Source: Vitellaria paradoxa (lineage: Eukaryota > Streptophyta > Magnoliopsida > Ericales > Sapotaceae). From it: a DNA stretch of 64,000 nucleotides. Position numbers and translations under genes: made by a program. Shown piece after piece: positions 12,301-25,070 of the stretch; positions within the stretch are counted from its first letter, which is position 1; each line of letters opens with the position of its first letter. The notes below the pieces were generated by a model, which was given only the letters and a program-made list of their open reading frames with translations, searched no databases and had not been told where the DNA came from. The stretch spans positions 15,617,020-15,681,019 of the forward strand of contig CM034234.1 in NCBI GenBank assembly GCA_019916065.1, given 5' to 3'.

Positions 12301-13640
12301 TTTTGAAAGATTCATCATCTCGGTATTGCACCATATTTGACATTATAAAATTAGCTTTGGCCTACTAACCCATATTAGTTTATAAGCTCTCGACCTCATC
12401 ATAATTTCATTTTTTTTTTTGGGAAAGACAAAATGTAGCATTACACACGTCAAATAAATCAAGAACAGAATTGGGAATTTAGTAGAGGGGGCACCAATTT
12501 CTATAAATTTTAATATTTTTCTTCTAATACAGAAATGCAATATTAGAATTAAATAGTCTATTTGGATCTTCAACAAGTAATATAAATTAATCAATAATTA
12601 GATATGTAATCATTCGTAGGTAAAATAATCATGAGAATTCATCGTTAAAATACATTTTAAAATAGCACCTATCAAACTAAGGGACCAAAAGACAAATGAA
12701 TTAGGTACCTATTTATCTATACACCTAACAGTACATTTGCACAAAAAAATTAAAAAGAGAACAGAAAATAAACAAATAATTAGTACACCTATTAATTGAG
12801 AAGAATTAAAGTCAAATAAGTTGATTGAGAAACGTCAAACAAAAAAATATATCAAGCATTTAAGCTTCCGTTTTGAGTTTCAAATTTAATGAAAGATAAA
12901 CTTACAAGATTGAGCTTCGGCTTCAATGCTGAGTAAAAAAGAGAGAAACTCCAATTGAAAAATAAACCCTAACCTTTGCCTGTTGTTACTATACAATCTC
13001 AAATGCCTATCTTAAAAATTCTCAAAAGCCTATCTTAAAAATTATTTAATTAATTAAGTTATATTATTAATGGCCTAACTCAAAAATCTAAATCATATAT
13101 TTTATTAATTGTCCAACTCAAAAATTATGATTCAAATATTTAATTAATTAGGTTATATTATTAATGGGCTAACTCAAGAATTTAATTTTTATATTTTTTA
13201 ATGACCTAATTCAAAAATTATGATTTAAAATAAAAGAGATGGGGTGTCATTTTAAAATATATATATATATTTATAAATATATTTATATTATATATAATTT
13301 TTTAAAAAATGCCTGGGGAAGTCAGGCCCCCTTTGGTTATTGAGTCGTTTCGTCTCTGAAATAAATTATGATTATTGATTTGTATCGACCATGTTAGAAA
13401 ATTAACACAAATTTACAACAAGAATTCATCATTCGCTCCTCAATTTAAAAAGAATTCTTTTAACAAATTGTATTTTTTCGCACATGATTTAATTTAAATT
13501 TAGTACTTATCAAGCTTATCGGTAGAATTTGGTGATAAAAAATAAAAAATAAAAAATTAATATAAAAATAACACGTAATAAAATTTAATTAAAATAATTA
13601 ATAAAGATTAAAATTTTTTAATATATATATATATATATAT
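12301..13640. other. AT-rich spacer, no gene seen
   Basis: Diffuse repeats of AATTAATTAGGTTATATTATTAATGG type occur at 13040-13210, and a TA microsatellite lies at about 13621-13640. No coding signature was found. Confidence 0.5.
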
Positions 13641-13659
13641 TTTTTTGGGATAAACCAAA

Positions 13660-14035
13660 CGCTCTTACAACCTTTTTATTAAACTATTCCAGGTGTTGCT
13701 ACTGCAAAGGAAACGTGGCGTGTCCGCGTGGTGTTGGGGAGGCCAGTCACGGACGGGCTTTGACTGGCGACTCTGCCATGCTTCGCACCGCTTACAGCAT
13801 GACACGTCAGCGCAAATACCGTCATGATCACGTGTTGCTTCCATTGGGCCCACGTGGCGAGCTGGGCGTGGAACTGGCCGCTGCGGGTTTGGTGAGCGTC
13901 TCAGTCAGCGGCGTCTCCTTTGGGTTATGTTTCATAGTTATCCACAAAGTTGGACGTAGGACCCACTGGGGTTCGCGTAGCAGATGGACTATGGGACCCA
14001 CTTTATCTCCAAAGTGAACACAGAGGGAGAGGAGC
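13660..14035. other. Isolated GC-rich patch with clustered ACGTG motifs
   Basis: About 370 bp of distinctly GC- and CpG-richer DNA lies in AT-rich surroundings. It contains two CACGTG G-boxes (13829-13834 and 13851-13856) plus ACGTGGC and ACACGTCA motifs. Short frames exist on both strands (about 100 and 62 codons), but neither resembles a protein I know. It could be a stranded promoter or first exon, a mobile-element fragment, or an unrecognised small gene. Confidence 0.4.
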
Positions 14036-14061
14036 GATTTTTAGCGTCTTAGTTTGATTAT

Positions 14062-14360
14062 AGCTCTTGTTTGGTTGGTAGTAAATTTTTGAAAATTTTT
14101 AAAATTTTTATTTCATTATTACGAATTATAGATTCACAATTTATCACATTTTTTTTTCTTTCTTACTTTTTATTATTCTAAACACACATACATATATATA
14201 TATATATATAAATTATAGATTCCGTGGAGTTATTTTTTTTATTCAAATCTACGAAAAATTAATTTAAAATTCAAAATTTTTATTCATTGAATAAATTACA
14301 ATAAAAATTTTTCACTCATTGTCTGACTTTTACAAATTTAAATAATTCCAAACACCTCCC
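14062..14360. mobile_element. AT-rich MITE of the TGTTTGG...CCAAACA family
   Basis: The left end is CTCTTGTTTGGTTGG. The right end, read in reverse, is GGGAGGTGTTTGGAATTA. The interior is AT-rich and contains ATTACGAATTATAGATTCAC, like other members of this family in the window. There is no coding capacity. Confidence 0.45.
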
Positions 14361-17287
14361 TATGCTTGGAATCTAATCCTCCATGCATAACCATATGTTC
14401 GTACTTATCATGTGCACGACTTACGCCGTATGAGATATTATTGTGAGGTGTATATATTTTGAATTTCTTCTTTTTATTAACTAGTTTTTAATTTCCTTTA
14501 AATCTTGTTGTATTTTGTTTAAGGAATAATCATCTTTATCTTTACCTATTTCTATTGAAAATTACTTATACCCTAAACTTAAAAAATCACTCTCCACAGC
14601 TTTTATACTTTATAGAGTAAAATAAAATTATTAAAAAATTAATCAGAGAGAATGGTTTTAACTTTTAATAAATTTAAAAAATACATTTACGAATATGTGG
14701 TTTGTATTATTTACACTTACACTTCTTTATTCTATTTGATTTTTAATGTATATTTTTTGATTTTTCATTTAAAAATTTAATATTATTTATAATTTTACTT
14801 TCCTATCAAATATGAAAAATAAAAAGTAGATTTTTGAATTTCGGGAGAGTTGTAAGCGTTTTTTTTACTTTTAAGCATAAAAAGGTAAAAAAAATAATTA
14901 TCACTTTATTTAAGTGCATCACTTACTTTATTGTGTAAAAATATTGGGTAATTTTTAAAAATTGATTTTTATTTTATTTTATTTTATTCTTTTATCTGCA
15001 CGATTTCTTTAGTTATATGACTTAAAGCTAACGGATAATTCATTGGGAATGAGAAAAGACGAACGTTAGAAGGATAAAAAGTTTTAAAGATTTTGTTTTT
15101 AATTAACCATATTATTTTGTGATAAATGAGGTAAAACGAAAATCACAAAGGTGAACTATTGAGCATCTTTTGAGGTTTTCTTAAATTAAAAAGTTAAAGT
15201 TCATAATCTTAGAATTAAAATTTTTAAAATTTTCTTTCTTAAAATTTTAAATATAAAATTCATAAAAATAAAATACTTTTATATAATAATTTTTATGTAA
15301 TTTTCAAAAATTAAGAAGGAAAAATTTTAAATATAAAATTCATAAAAATAAAATATTGTTATATAATAATTTTCTTGCAATTTTCAAAAATTTCATAATA
15401 TGCTAACCCAAGTTTGCACGTCCACGTGGACCGCATTTCTTTTGAAAGTTTACTTTATGTCAAACGGTGCTCTTTAAACTAATGGATTAAATTTAACGGA
15501 TGGAATACCTGAAGTAACAATTTTAGGGATAAAAGCTACATTAATGCCATTAATGTAAAATCGATCAAATGCTAACCTATACACATATGAACAGTTAAAA
15601 TCAGCACAGCTAAAGGGTGTTCGGTTTATTAAAATAAATAAATAAAATAAAATAATTAAATTTTATCAAATCATTACAACGTTATAAAATATCTTACGAA
15701 CATGATAATTTAACTTCTGCACTTTAAAGTGATTTTAAATGGTTGATGATTTTACGCTGAATTATGTTTGAAATATATAATTAAAAGCTCAACTATTAAC
15801 TATTTAATTTTTAAACTTTTTTTAAAATAGTTAAATTTACTCTCTTATATTTAATTTTTTTTTTAAACCATAACTAAAGCCCATGTATGTTGCATGTGCT
15901 AGAATAATCTAGATATATTTAGGCACCATATATAAAACTTAATCCAAAAAAGCAAATACCCAAATACACCTGACAGAAGCCGAAGTTTTTGGTATGGGGC
16001 CAATTATTTTTTTTTTCCGTGGATTGAATTTCGACTTAGGAAAATTATAAATTATACTATAAATTATATCTAATAAATAAAAATAAATTTATGTGTGTAT
16101 GAGTAGTACAATCAATTGAGTTTTTAAATTTTAAATTATATATAAAATTATAAAAAAATAAAATTTTAAGGAGGCTAATTTATAACTTAATTTTTTTAAC
16201 CCAAAATTTATATATTTTAGTGGTCGTGTTTTCTTAATTGACACCAATTGTTATCATCATCATCTTAGGAAAGGTCAAACTGTAATAATTTTTTTTTTAA
16301 TAAAAAATTTACCTATCCAGATAGCATTTTCTTTAACTCTAAGGGTGTCATAGCCTCCTCCAGGCTCATATTCTCGTTGATGCCCAAACATATGCATATT
16401 TATAGGCGGAGGCAAATATAAGAGCGTGGTGGCAGTCGGTCCCGTTGAAAAAATATATATATATTTGCTCCGTATAATTATTTTTATAACGTTGTATATA
16501 ATTTTATTAATTAGTCCTTATATAATTTAATTAATTCATCGCCATTGTTTATTTATAATTGTTATTTTTTCAACTTCGTATATATGTGCAAATTTAATTC
16601 ATTATCAAAATTATTAAATTTATTTTGACCATAATTGCTTTTAATAATTTTATTATAAAACTATTCTCATTGTCTTCTTAAAAAAGCTTGGTTCGCCCCA
16701 TGCATATCCATGTGCACAATCCAATAAATGCCATAAGAAATTATATACATTTACATATATAATTTGGTTTGTAATATCTATCGTTTCAAGAGGGTTTTTT
16801 TTTATTTTTATTTTTATTTTGAGAAGGTATCTGTCATTTCAATATACGAGGTGGGACTACACTTGGAAAGCAACCCTAGGATTCGCTTTTGAAGACTTGG
16901 GAGCTGAAATTGATGGTAAGAACGGCCCTACAAATATCACTTATCTCATCTGTAAAATTTAATTTACTAATCTAATTATCACATAAATTTATTTTTAATT
17001 TTTTTGCTCCTTTTTTTTACGTGCTCGTCTACAATTTAATTAAATTCAATAATTAGAAAAAAAAGTCACTTCATGCGTTTTTTAACTCCTTTTTAACTAT
17101 GTGAAAGTGAAAAGTATCGGTTTTAACTTTATCAACCATGGCTCTATTCTACCTAACTCTTTAACTATGCGACTAGTTAGGTACTCATAGACAATCGAGA
17201 GATTTGCTAGGTTAAATCAATAATCTATTAAGCATACATGGTAAGTTAAAATTTTAATTTAGTAATACCTTAGTAAAACTTCTTAAA
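14361..17287. other. AT-rich spacer with one 80-bp duplication
   Basis: Two near-identical units of about 80 bp follow each other at 15241-15320 and 15321-15400. The remainder is AT-rich with short poly-T and TA runs. A short stretch at 16840-16915 is open in one frame and followed by a GTAAG donor-like sequence, but it matches no known protein. Confidence 0.5.
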
Positions 17288-18350
17288 ATGTTGAGACGTT
17301 CTCCCTCTTCTCTTCCTTCTACTAGCCACATAAGTTCGACTATTAAATTTGTCAATCTGGTAGATTATCCTAGCTATATGCAGGATTTAAACTAGTGGAC
17401 TATCCCTAAGATAGATCCATCCCAGATCTATAAATTAGGTCTGTGTGAGAGATATAGCTCTCGCATCTCCATGAAAAATATGGAGCAAATGGTGACTATG
17501 GAGTCATCTGAAAAGACCATAAAACTTTTTTCTCTAGAAGACCTCCAAGTATATTTTGGAACCCATAACTATATTCATATAGAATTAGTACAGGTCGCTT
17601 TCAAATCCTTAACTTTACCAGGGATGAATGCCTCCATCCTAGCTACCTTGAGAGGCGCTAGATGTCTTAATTTTAAAGACTCTCTTATGGGAGTTGTTCA
17701 AATCAGTTTGTGTCATGAATTAGTCTTTTTTAATGCCTATCCAAACCTAAGCCTTAGCTTGACTGATAGGAACATTACCAAGGCTTTAAGCCTGGATATC
17801 CAAACCCATGGTTATGAATTCCTTCAAGGATCAGAAACCATATCAGTCATCTATAGGGTGCACTTTAAGGTTCTAAAAACTCTTTGCCCTAATGTTAGGC
17901 AGATAGATCAGATAAGACAAACGATTCTAATAGAAACCAATCTAATGTCCTCAAACATAGCAACCAATAGGATGCTTAGATGGGATGAAATAAGCTTCCT
18001 AGAACATTGGACTTTACCTCAAGTGTTACCTACTAGACCTCCCGTTCAGGAAACTGTTGAACGAATTATTCAACATACCACAGAAGATATAAAGATAAGT
18101 TTTTCTCCTATAAATAGACTTTGGCTAACCAATCCTCGGTTTTCTGTAGATTCTAGATCCGAAACCTTTCATCCACACTATAGGGTGTCGGTGCTACCTT
18201 CTGAGTCAAATAAGGACTTAGAGGAAGAAATTCAGTGAATTAGAATATCTGATTCTCAGATCCCTCAGGGAATATACCAGAGGCCAGAAACCTCAGAGGC
18301 TAATAGGCGGAGAGAATCTCCAACTGCCTCAGAAATGAGTTTTCACCTGT
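17288..18350 (+). pseudogene. Movement-protein region of an endogenous pararetrovirus
   Basis: One reading frame runs from an ATG at 17288 to a TGA at about 18350, with an in-frame TAG at 17393-17395 and a TGA at 18236-18238. The longest uninterrupted part, 17471-18238, encodes 255 residues. It contains the hydrophobic core typical of 30K-superfamily movement proteins (around GARCLNFKDSLMG), which in live viruses help cell-to-cell movement through plasmodesmata. The frame stays protein-like on both sides of each stop, so these are decay mutations rather than true ends. The family call rests on overall resemblance and on the neighbouring coat region. Confidence 0.7.
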
Positions 18351-18371
18351 GATATAGATAATAAACATATA

Positions 18372-18977
18372 TTGCAAATGGGGACTCTTACATTAGAAGA
18401 GCCCAAATTAAATTTGACCCCAGGTAGTTCTTTAAGAATTCACCTAAATCAGGATCTTATGAGTCCTAAAAATAAAGCTTTTATAAATTGGTATTTTTCT
18501 AAATTTGATTTAGAGAAAAAATTGTTTTATAAAGAACAATACATTTCTCATATGAAACAAACAAACAAGGCACGATATTTTATACCTTGGTTTTTTGAAT
18601 TTTATTTTTAGCAACAGCAAAAACAAATAAATGTTTTGGAAAATAAGTGGACATTAAAAAATGGATAGACTCTTAAAGCACTCCACCCACCCTCTGAGCC
18701 TTTGATTTTAAATCAAGGTGTCGAGGCAATTGTTGTTGTAAAAACAACATCGACTTCTGAGGCCATAGCTGCCCGACTTAATGATTTAAATCTATTGCAT
18801 AAGCAGTTGAATTACAATAATATTTTTATGAAAACTATTGGACTTCAACTAATTCGAATTGAAAAAGCTCTTTTTGAAATTCAAGATAAAATAAAAGTTT
18901 TTGAAAAAGAAAAGCTTTCACAAAAACAAGAAGATTTGAAGCAGGTGATTATAAAACCACCAATTGAAGTCGAATGA
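18372..18977 (+). pseudogene. Linker region between movement and coat domains of the endogenous pararetrovirus
   Basis: This frame is shifted by one relative to the preceding region and contains two in-frame stops (TAG at 18609-18611 and one near 18663). Its first part (NKAFINWYF to FIPWFFEFY) resembles the short conserved block after the movement domain in caulimovirid polyproteins. The second part (about 18750-18960) is rich in Lys, Glu and Gln with heptad-like spacing, suggesting a coiled coil. Function is not inferred beyond its place in the polyprotein. Confidence 0.55.
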
Positions 18978-20315
18978 TTTTACAAACCTGAACTTTCTGT
19001 TGACAATATTGTCAACAAGCTTTAAGAAAAAAATTGGATCTTTAAAAATTAAGACTCTTTCTCAATCTTCAGACTCTGATCCAATTGATTCGGCTTCCCT
19101 ACAGATTAATAAGATAGGTAGAAGGGTAGCCATTGACAGGATCCCTAAATCATATCATAGACCTTTAGAAAGATATTATTATACTCGACCATCATCATTA
19201 GATGTTCTGCATGAAGAAAGTGCAGATTTTAGGCAACAAGCGTATCATGCCAAGACAGCATACACATGGAGCATTGATGGTTTATCAAATAAGAATGTCC
19301 ATGAGGTATGCCATAGGATGCTCATATACGCTACAGTCCAAAAGGCTAATGGTGTCGGCGATCTAAGCGCCGCCAAATAAATAATAACAGGGTTCCACGG
19401 AACTTTTAGAGGCTGGTGGGATCATATGATCTCTGAAAACCAGAAGTCCCAGGTATTAAGGTGCTGTCAAACAAGAAGTTCGCACAATAGAGATAGAGGT
19501 AGGACCTAGTACAGGACAGGTGCTCATAGAAGATGTAGTATACACTCATCTGTACCATTTTAGACTATTTTACTGGTCAAATAACTTCCCAAAATAAGAA
19601 CACTAGGATTCTTCTCCAAAATCTCAAGTGTCCTACTTTATCCCATTATAGATGGTATAATGATACCTTCTTAGCAAGGGTTTCTCAGCTCCAAGATGCC
19701 ATGTCAGACCACTGGAATCTAAGTTTGTAGATGGTCTCCTAACCCTATTTAGTGAAAGGGTTAAACAAGTCCTTAGAAACCGAGGTGATGGGATATCTAT
19801 AAATTATCCATAGCACACCTATGGATATCTTATGTATGTCTGTGAACACGAAAGATTGGCTTTATGTAATGACATGAAACTCAAATTCCAAATTAAGCGC
19901 CAACAAACTTATGCCCTAGTTAGGAGACTTTTATGACCAATTTGCCTTTGACATCTCAAATCCAACTCCTAGGCCACCTAAGAAAAGTTACCCTAGTCTT
20001 AAGACTAGAAGAGTTCATAGGAAACATAAGTCTTATAAGCCTCAGGAAATCTTCTATAGGAAGAAACCTACCAAATTCAAACATAGGAAACCTCCTGATA
20101 GAAAGGTTAAGTGTTGGAAATGTGGCAAAGAAGGCCACTATGCCAATAGATGTCTTCTTAAAAAGAAAATCCAAGAGCTTCATTTAGATGAAGCTACTCA
20201 ACATGCTATCTTTAAGATAGTACTTAACTCCAATCCTCCTCCTAACGAAGAAAAAGAACTAGGTAGTCAAACTATAGAATCTGACTTTCAAAGTGAAACT
20301 CCCTCGAGCTCTTAA
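18964..20315 (+). pseudogene. Coat-protein region with CCHC zinc knuckle, endogenous pararetrovirus
   Basis: The coat domain begins in a new frame. It shows the family pattern of Tyr-rich N-terminus, WSIDGLSN, MLIYATVQKAN and, just after a TAA at 19378-19380, GFHGTFRGWWD. It then passes through further frame changes (FVDGL around 19725) into a zinc knuckle CWKCGKEGHYANRC at 20112-20153 and an acidic tail ending with TAA at 20313-20315. The C-X2-C-X4-H-X4-C spacing is intact. In live viruses this domain packages the genome. At least one frameshift and several stops make this copy non-functional. Confidence 0.75.
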
Positions 20316-20460
20316 GAGGAAGACCCCACTGTCACTGTTAATACGAGAGTGACTTTGACAAAGTATTAGCAGAAATGCAATGCTTAAGGATCAATTTTAA
20401 CCTCAAGATCCAATTTTTTCTTGAAGAAATGCAATGCTTAAGGATCAATTTATTTGATGT

Positions 20461-20889
20461 TCTCCTAAGATTTATTACTAATTATACAAAGGAAAATAAA
20501 AATAAAAATAATGTAATAAATTAATTTCTAAATTTTTATTATTTTGCATATCTAATTTAACATAATATTTCAAATCATTCATATGCTCTATGAATATTGT
20601 TAAGTGATAATAATAATTTATTTATCATATGATATTTTAATTAGTAAAAATAAATTAATTATATTTGTAACTTATTTTAATAAATTAAATATTTATTTAA
20701 TAGCTTAATTATTTTTTTGCATATATTTTAATAAAAGTTATTTTTTAAGTAATTATTAACATAAAGTTTAATTAAAATTGAAATAAATAATTTTACTCCA
20801 ATTCCCAACTCAAAACCTTCTGTATTATGTAATCAATTTTCAACACCATCATAAATTTTTAATTTTACATAATTATAAATATATACACA

Positions 20890-20944
<55 letters not shown>

Positions 20945-21190
20945 GCTTACATCTAATAACAAATTTATGAGAATAGACCTCATTAGATTTTATAAACCAA
21001 ATAATTAAATTATATAATTTTTTTACGTCGGACTCTTCATCAAGACACTCAATACAAGAAAATATATATAAAGATTTTTAATGTACGTTTTATTTTTTTT
21101 AAAATAATATTTTTATTTTTTATTGTTAGCTTATTTTTTAAACTTAGATATATAAAAGAACAAACATATACGTGCAATGCTCGTTCTTTT
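20461..21190. other. AT-rich spacer with a long AT microsatellite
   Basis: An uninterrupted (AT)n tract of about 50 bp lies at 20893-20942. The rest is AT-rich with no coding signal. Confidence 0.6.
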
Positions 21191-21194
21191 TTCT

Positions 21195-21460
21195 AGTTTC
21201 ATAAAGTTTCTCAGCTTATCACGAGCAAAGTTTATCAACTTATTCCGAGTAGGATTTCATAAAATTTCCTGAGTGGGATTTTATCAAAATTTCTCAACTT
21301 ATCTCAATTGGATTTCGTCAAAGTTTCTCAATTTATCTTGAGTTAGATTTCATCAAAGTTTCTCACCTTATTCCGAGTAGGATTTATAACAAAGTTTCTC
21401 AACTTATCCCTAGCAAAGTTTCTCATAGCAACATATAACTTATCCTGAGTAAGATTTCAA
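21195..21460. repeat. Tandem repeat, about 38-45-bp unit, roughly six copies
   Basis: The motif AAAGTTTCTCAACTTATC followed by CGAGTAGGATTTCATC-like sequence recurs about six times with substitutions and small length changes. Confidence 0.65.
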
Positions 21461-21485
21461 TGAAGTCGAACAACAATTCATCACT

Positions 21486-21775
21486 TTATCCGTATTCAAG
21501 CAATGATAATTAGTACAGGAGAAAAGTCCAGAAAATCCATAAAGATGACCTTATTCGTATATTCGTATTCAAGCAATGTATTCAAGCAATGATAATTAGT
21601 ACAGGAAAAAAGTTCAAAAAATCCATGAAGATGACCTTATTCGTATTCAAGCAATGATAATTTATACAGGAGAAAAGTCTAGAAAATCCATGAAGATGAC
21701 CTTATTCGTATTCAAGCAATGATAATTAGTACATGAGAAAAGTCCAAAAATCTATGAAGATGACCTTATTTTGCA
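21486..21775. repeat. Tandem repeat, about 66-bp unit, four copies
   Basis: The unit CTTATTCGTATTCAAGCAAT, then GATAATTAGTACAGGAGAAA, AGTCCAGAAAATCCATGAAG and ATGAC repeats four times with few differences. One copy has an extra partial unit (ATTCGTATTCAAGCAATGT near 21558-21585). The high similarity suggests recent expansion. Confidence 0.75.
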
Positions 21776-24635
21776 ATGTTAGTCGTTTTAAACAATCCTA
21801 GGTCGTTTGATCGTGTAGATTTCAAAAAAAATATATGAAAAGTCAATTTTTGACTTTTAAATAAGAAGTTAATGACTATCGGCAACTCCAAAATATATTT
21901 TGTGGCTGGATTCATTTAATTTGAAATGATTAATTATTCTAATCCTAAGAAATATAATTTTATTTTTTTTATCTAGCATAAAGGATAAATTTATCAAAGG
22001 GTGGATCTATTGTTACTGCACAAATAGATTCTTGCACTCCACTTTCTTATTTATTAAATAAAATTATACAACCACCTTTTATTCTTCTAATAAGATATGT
22101 TGTATAATTTTAATGTCATAAATACTTTTTTATAAGAATGAGAGTAATTGTATAATTTTATTTAATAAAAAAGTAAAACTTAGTGCAAGAATTCATTTGT
22201 AGAACGTAAATAAGCCTACCTTTTATGAAATAAACAATTTAAAAAAAAAATTAGCTACAAGGAGCTAGTTTCTTTTGGCCTTCCAAGCACGCAAAACCAA
22301 AATTAACTTCTTAACTAGTGGCTAAGAAAATGCTAGAGCTTTTAGTTCCAAACTAGTCCTAGGTTTTAACACCATAAGAGAAGAAATAAGGAACTTTTCT
22401 TATGAAGTATAACTAATGACTTCTTTTTCTATTAAAAAAAAATTAATCATATAATGTCTTTTAAGAAACCCTTTAAAAGGACGCCATTCTTTGCCCAAAT
22501 TTGAATTCTCCGAGGATAAAAGTAGTCCTTGGTAGGCATGTTTGAAACCAATTTGTTGACGTCTATGCTTTGAGACAATGCCCCCATCAAACACGCTGGC
22601 TTTAAGCTCGCATGCTTTTCCCATTAAAATGCTGTTTGTTTTTCCAATTTGTTTATTCCAAGTTGGACCGATACTGCAGTAGGTCCTTTTCCAATCCCAT
22701 GAAAGTTGTTTGCGATTGGATTATAATATACAAGGGGCAAAGCGTAGATAATTCAAAGGCGCTTAATATGGGAATATTCAAGGAACAAGGATTAACCCAA
22801 TCCCAATGTCAATCTCTCTCTCTCTCTATCTCTCTTTAAATAGTTTTATATGCTAAAAGGATAATACCAATTTTTCTATTATTTATTTATTTATTTTTTT
22901 GTCCCGTTCTGGCTTTTGGTTTCCCATAATGCTTGTTTACTTTTTGGGTTTACATCCACAACAAAAAAAAAAAAAAAAAAAAAAAACAAAATTTTAGGAT
23001 AAGACTATTTAACCAAAGGACTTTGATCATCATCAATAAGGTTTGCTTCCACGGCATTTCCAAAGGTGCCGGAAAGATTTTTAATTGAAAACGTCCCAAA
23101 TTTCCAAGTCATCCTTGTTTTGATTTCTAAATTACTTGTCGAGGACAACAAAGGCATGCTAAGACCTAGGATAAACTTACCTAAATTTTCAAAGATCAAC
23201 AATATTCTGGGAAAGTTGATGGCTGTCAATTGTTTGATGTGTTAATACGCATCTTCGAGGTTGATTTAGAGAAAGAATAAAATAATAAAAAAAAAAAAGT
23301 AGAAGGAGAAGAAAGAAAGGTTACCGGTTCTTAATTCAAAACTAAAATACAGTTATACAAATAATTCTTTTTTTAAATAATTAGAGCATAATTTATATTA
23401 ATATATTAAAATATAAGAGATAAATATTAAACAGACACGTGACTTTATAAGAAAATGATATTTTTTAAGAGTGAGCAGAAATCCAAATTACTTCGTCAAT
23501 CTGGCGTAGAGTACCTTAAATCTAAAAAAATAACTCGTGTTCTTAATTCAAAATTAGAATATAATTATATAATAAATTCTCTTTTTTTCTTTAGAAAAAA
23601 AAAAAAAAAACACACACACACACACACCACACACACGGGAGGATAATATCTCTTTAATTCCACTTGTGAAAGTAGTTGAATGGTCCATGGAAGTTGCACG
23701 GGACTTTTCAACCTAGTGAATGTTGATTAGGTCGGCGATTTCTATCTTATAGTGTTTCAAATGGTCAAATTGATGGTTTTTTCCCAATCTTGTTAATAAA
23801 AGAGATTTTGTTCTAAAAAATTATCAAAAGAACTTTATTTTTATAAAACTACATAAAAAAACCACACAATATGGTAACAAAAAAAAAAAAAAAAAAAATT
23901 CTTGCATCCATCTATATATATATATATATATATATATTGGGAGAGATTTGAAATTTCTAAATTTTTATGAATTAGAATTCAGTTCTAAATTCAACTCATA
24001 TCTTTTTTTTTTTTTTTGAATTTAGATCTTTGACAGTTTGTGTATATATACATATATATGTATATACACGAGAATGATTAGGATTGATCAATTTCAGTAA
24101 TTGATTGGTGCAAATTCTGTTTCCGCCAAATTCAACGATTGACCTCCTTTAATCATGATATATAAAAAAATTTCCCTAGAGTTTATTTTAATTTTAATGA
24201 ATAAATCAATTAAATCGAATATATTTTGATACAATAATCCCTTCCACCAACATGCTCTGCACCAATATTTTACGGGTGATGAAAGAACTTGTAATAAGTT
24301 TTAAAGAAGAGAAATCTACAATACGGCCCAAGGACAAGAGCTTGGTTGAGATTGTAGTCTTAAAAAACCAAGCCATTTTTGCCCATTTGATGCTCAATTA
24401 TTAGAATTAGCGACGGGAAAAGAAAGTAAGGAGCAATTGTAGTCCATATATAGAAATTGTTGACACAAACCCAAGATCTGAATAAGAGGCATAGCATTTA
24501 AAGTAATGGTCCCCGACGCTATAGATCACTCAACGATTGCTATTTTCCATCAAATGCAGGGCAATGAATTGATGGTCCTCAAATACTTGCCTAATTTGAG
24601 GGACTAGAGTTAGAAGCAAAAACCAATCTATTTTG
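21776..24635. other. Spacer with microsatellites, no gene recognised
   Basis: It contains a (TC)n tract near 22808-22836, A runs near 22960-22986, an A run followed by (CA)n at 23596-23630, and (TA)n at 23913-23938. Short frames on both strands (for example 22400-22624, 23005-23229 and 24206-24397, minus) are not similar to any family I recognise. Confidence 0.5.
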
Positions 24636-25070
24636 TTCTAAGTTATTCGTATTCAATTAAAAATAAAACTCGACACTTGATTTCGGTTTGTAACTAAAAA
24701 AAAAAATTGAATCAAACTCTATTTATAACTCGTTTAGAATAAAAATCGAGATTGAGATCGAGACTAAGCTCGAGATTAGAAAGTCCCACTTGAAAAAATA
24801 AATTATGTGTACTATAATATTTTTATATTTTTAATACTACATTTTTATAATGTTTTATATATTATATTTTAGATTAAAAAGACATCATTCTAATTTAATT
24901 GAATTATTTGTAAATCGATGTTGAACTTAAAATTCTTTTTTTTGAGTCGAACTCGAGTATTTATAAAAGTTCAAATCAAATTCAAATTCAAAGCCAAACT
25001 CAATATGAATAGCCTAAATTAAGTTCAAATAAATTAAAATTCAATTCAACTCGTTTGTCACTCTTAATTA
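24636..25070. repeat. Dispersed repeat rich in CTCGA/TTCGA motifs, copy A
   Basis: This segment shares the pattern TCGAGTTATTCG, AACTCGTTTAGAAT and TCGAACTCGAG with two other places in the window (32110-32545 and 35285-35640). It has no coding capacity. Possibly a non-autonomous transposon; its ends are not clear. Confidence 0.4.

Larger units (their letters stand above)
17288..20460 (+). mobile_element. Endogenous pararetrovirus fragment (Caulimoviridae-like), 5' half only, defective
   Basis: About 3.2 kb carries, in the usual caulimovirid order, a 30K-type movement-protein region, a linker with a coiled-coil-like stretch, and a coat-protein region ending in a CCHC zinc knuckle. The frame is broken by several stops and at least two frameshifts. 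The aspartic protease, reverse transcriptase and RNase H expected downstream are absent, and ordinary AT-rich DNA follows from about 20460. Single-polyprotein genera such as petuviruses fit best, but the genus is an inference. No LTRs or integrase are expected or seen; such copies enter plant genomes by illegitimate recombination. Confidence 0.8.

Noticed and set aside
16840..16915. Exon-like stretch (TRWDYTWKATLGFAFEDLG) followed by GTAAG
   Set aside because: Too short, no matching acceptor or partner exon found, no family recognised.
19933..20187. 84-codon plus and 75-codon minus frames in the viral relic
   Set aside because: Both are out of frame with the coat region and zinc knuckle, which explain this sequence better.
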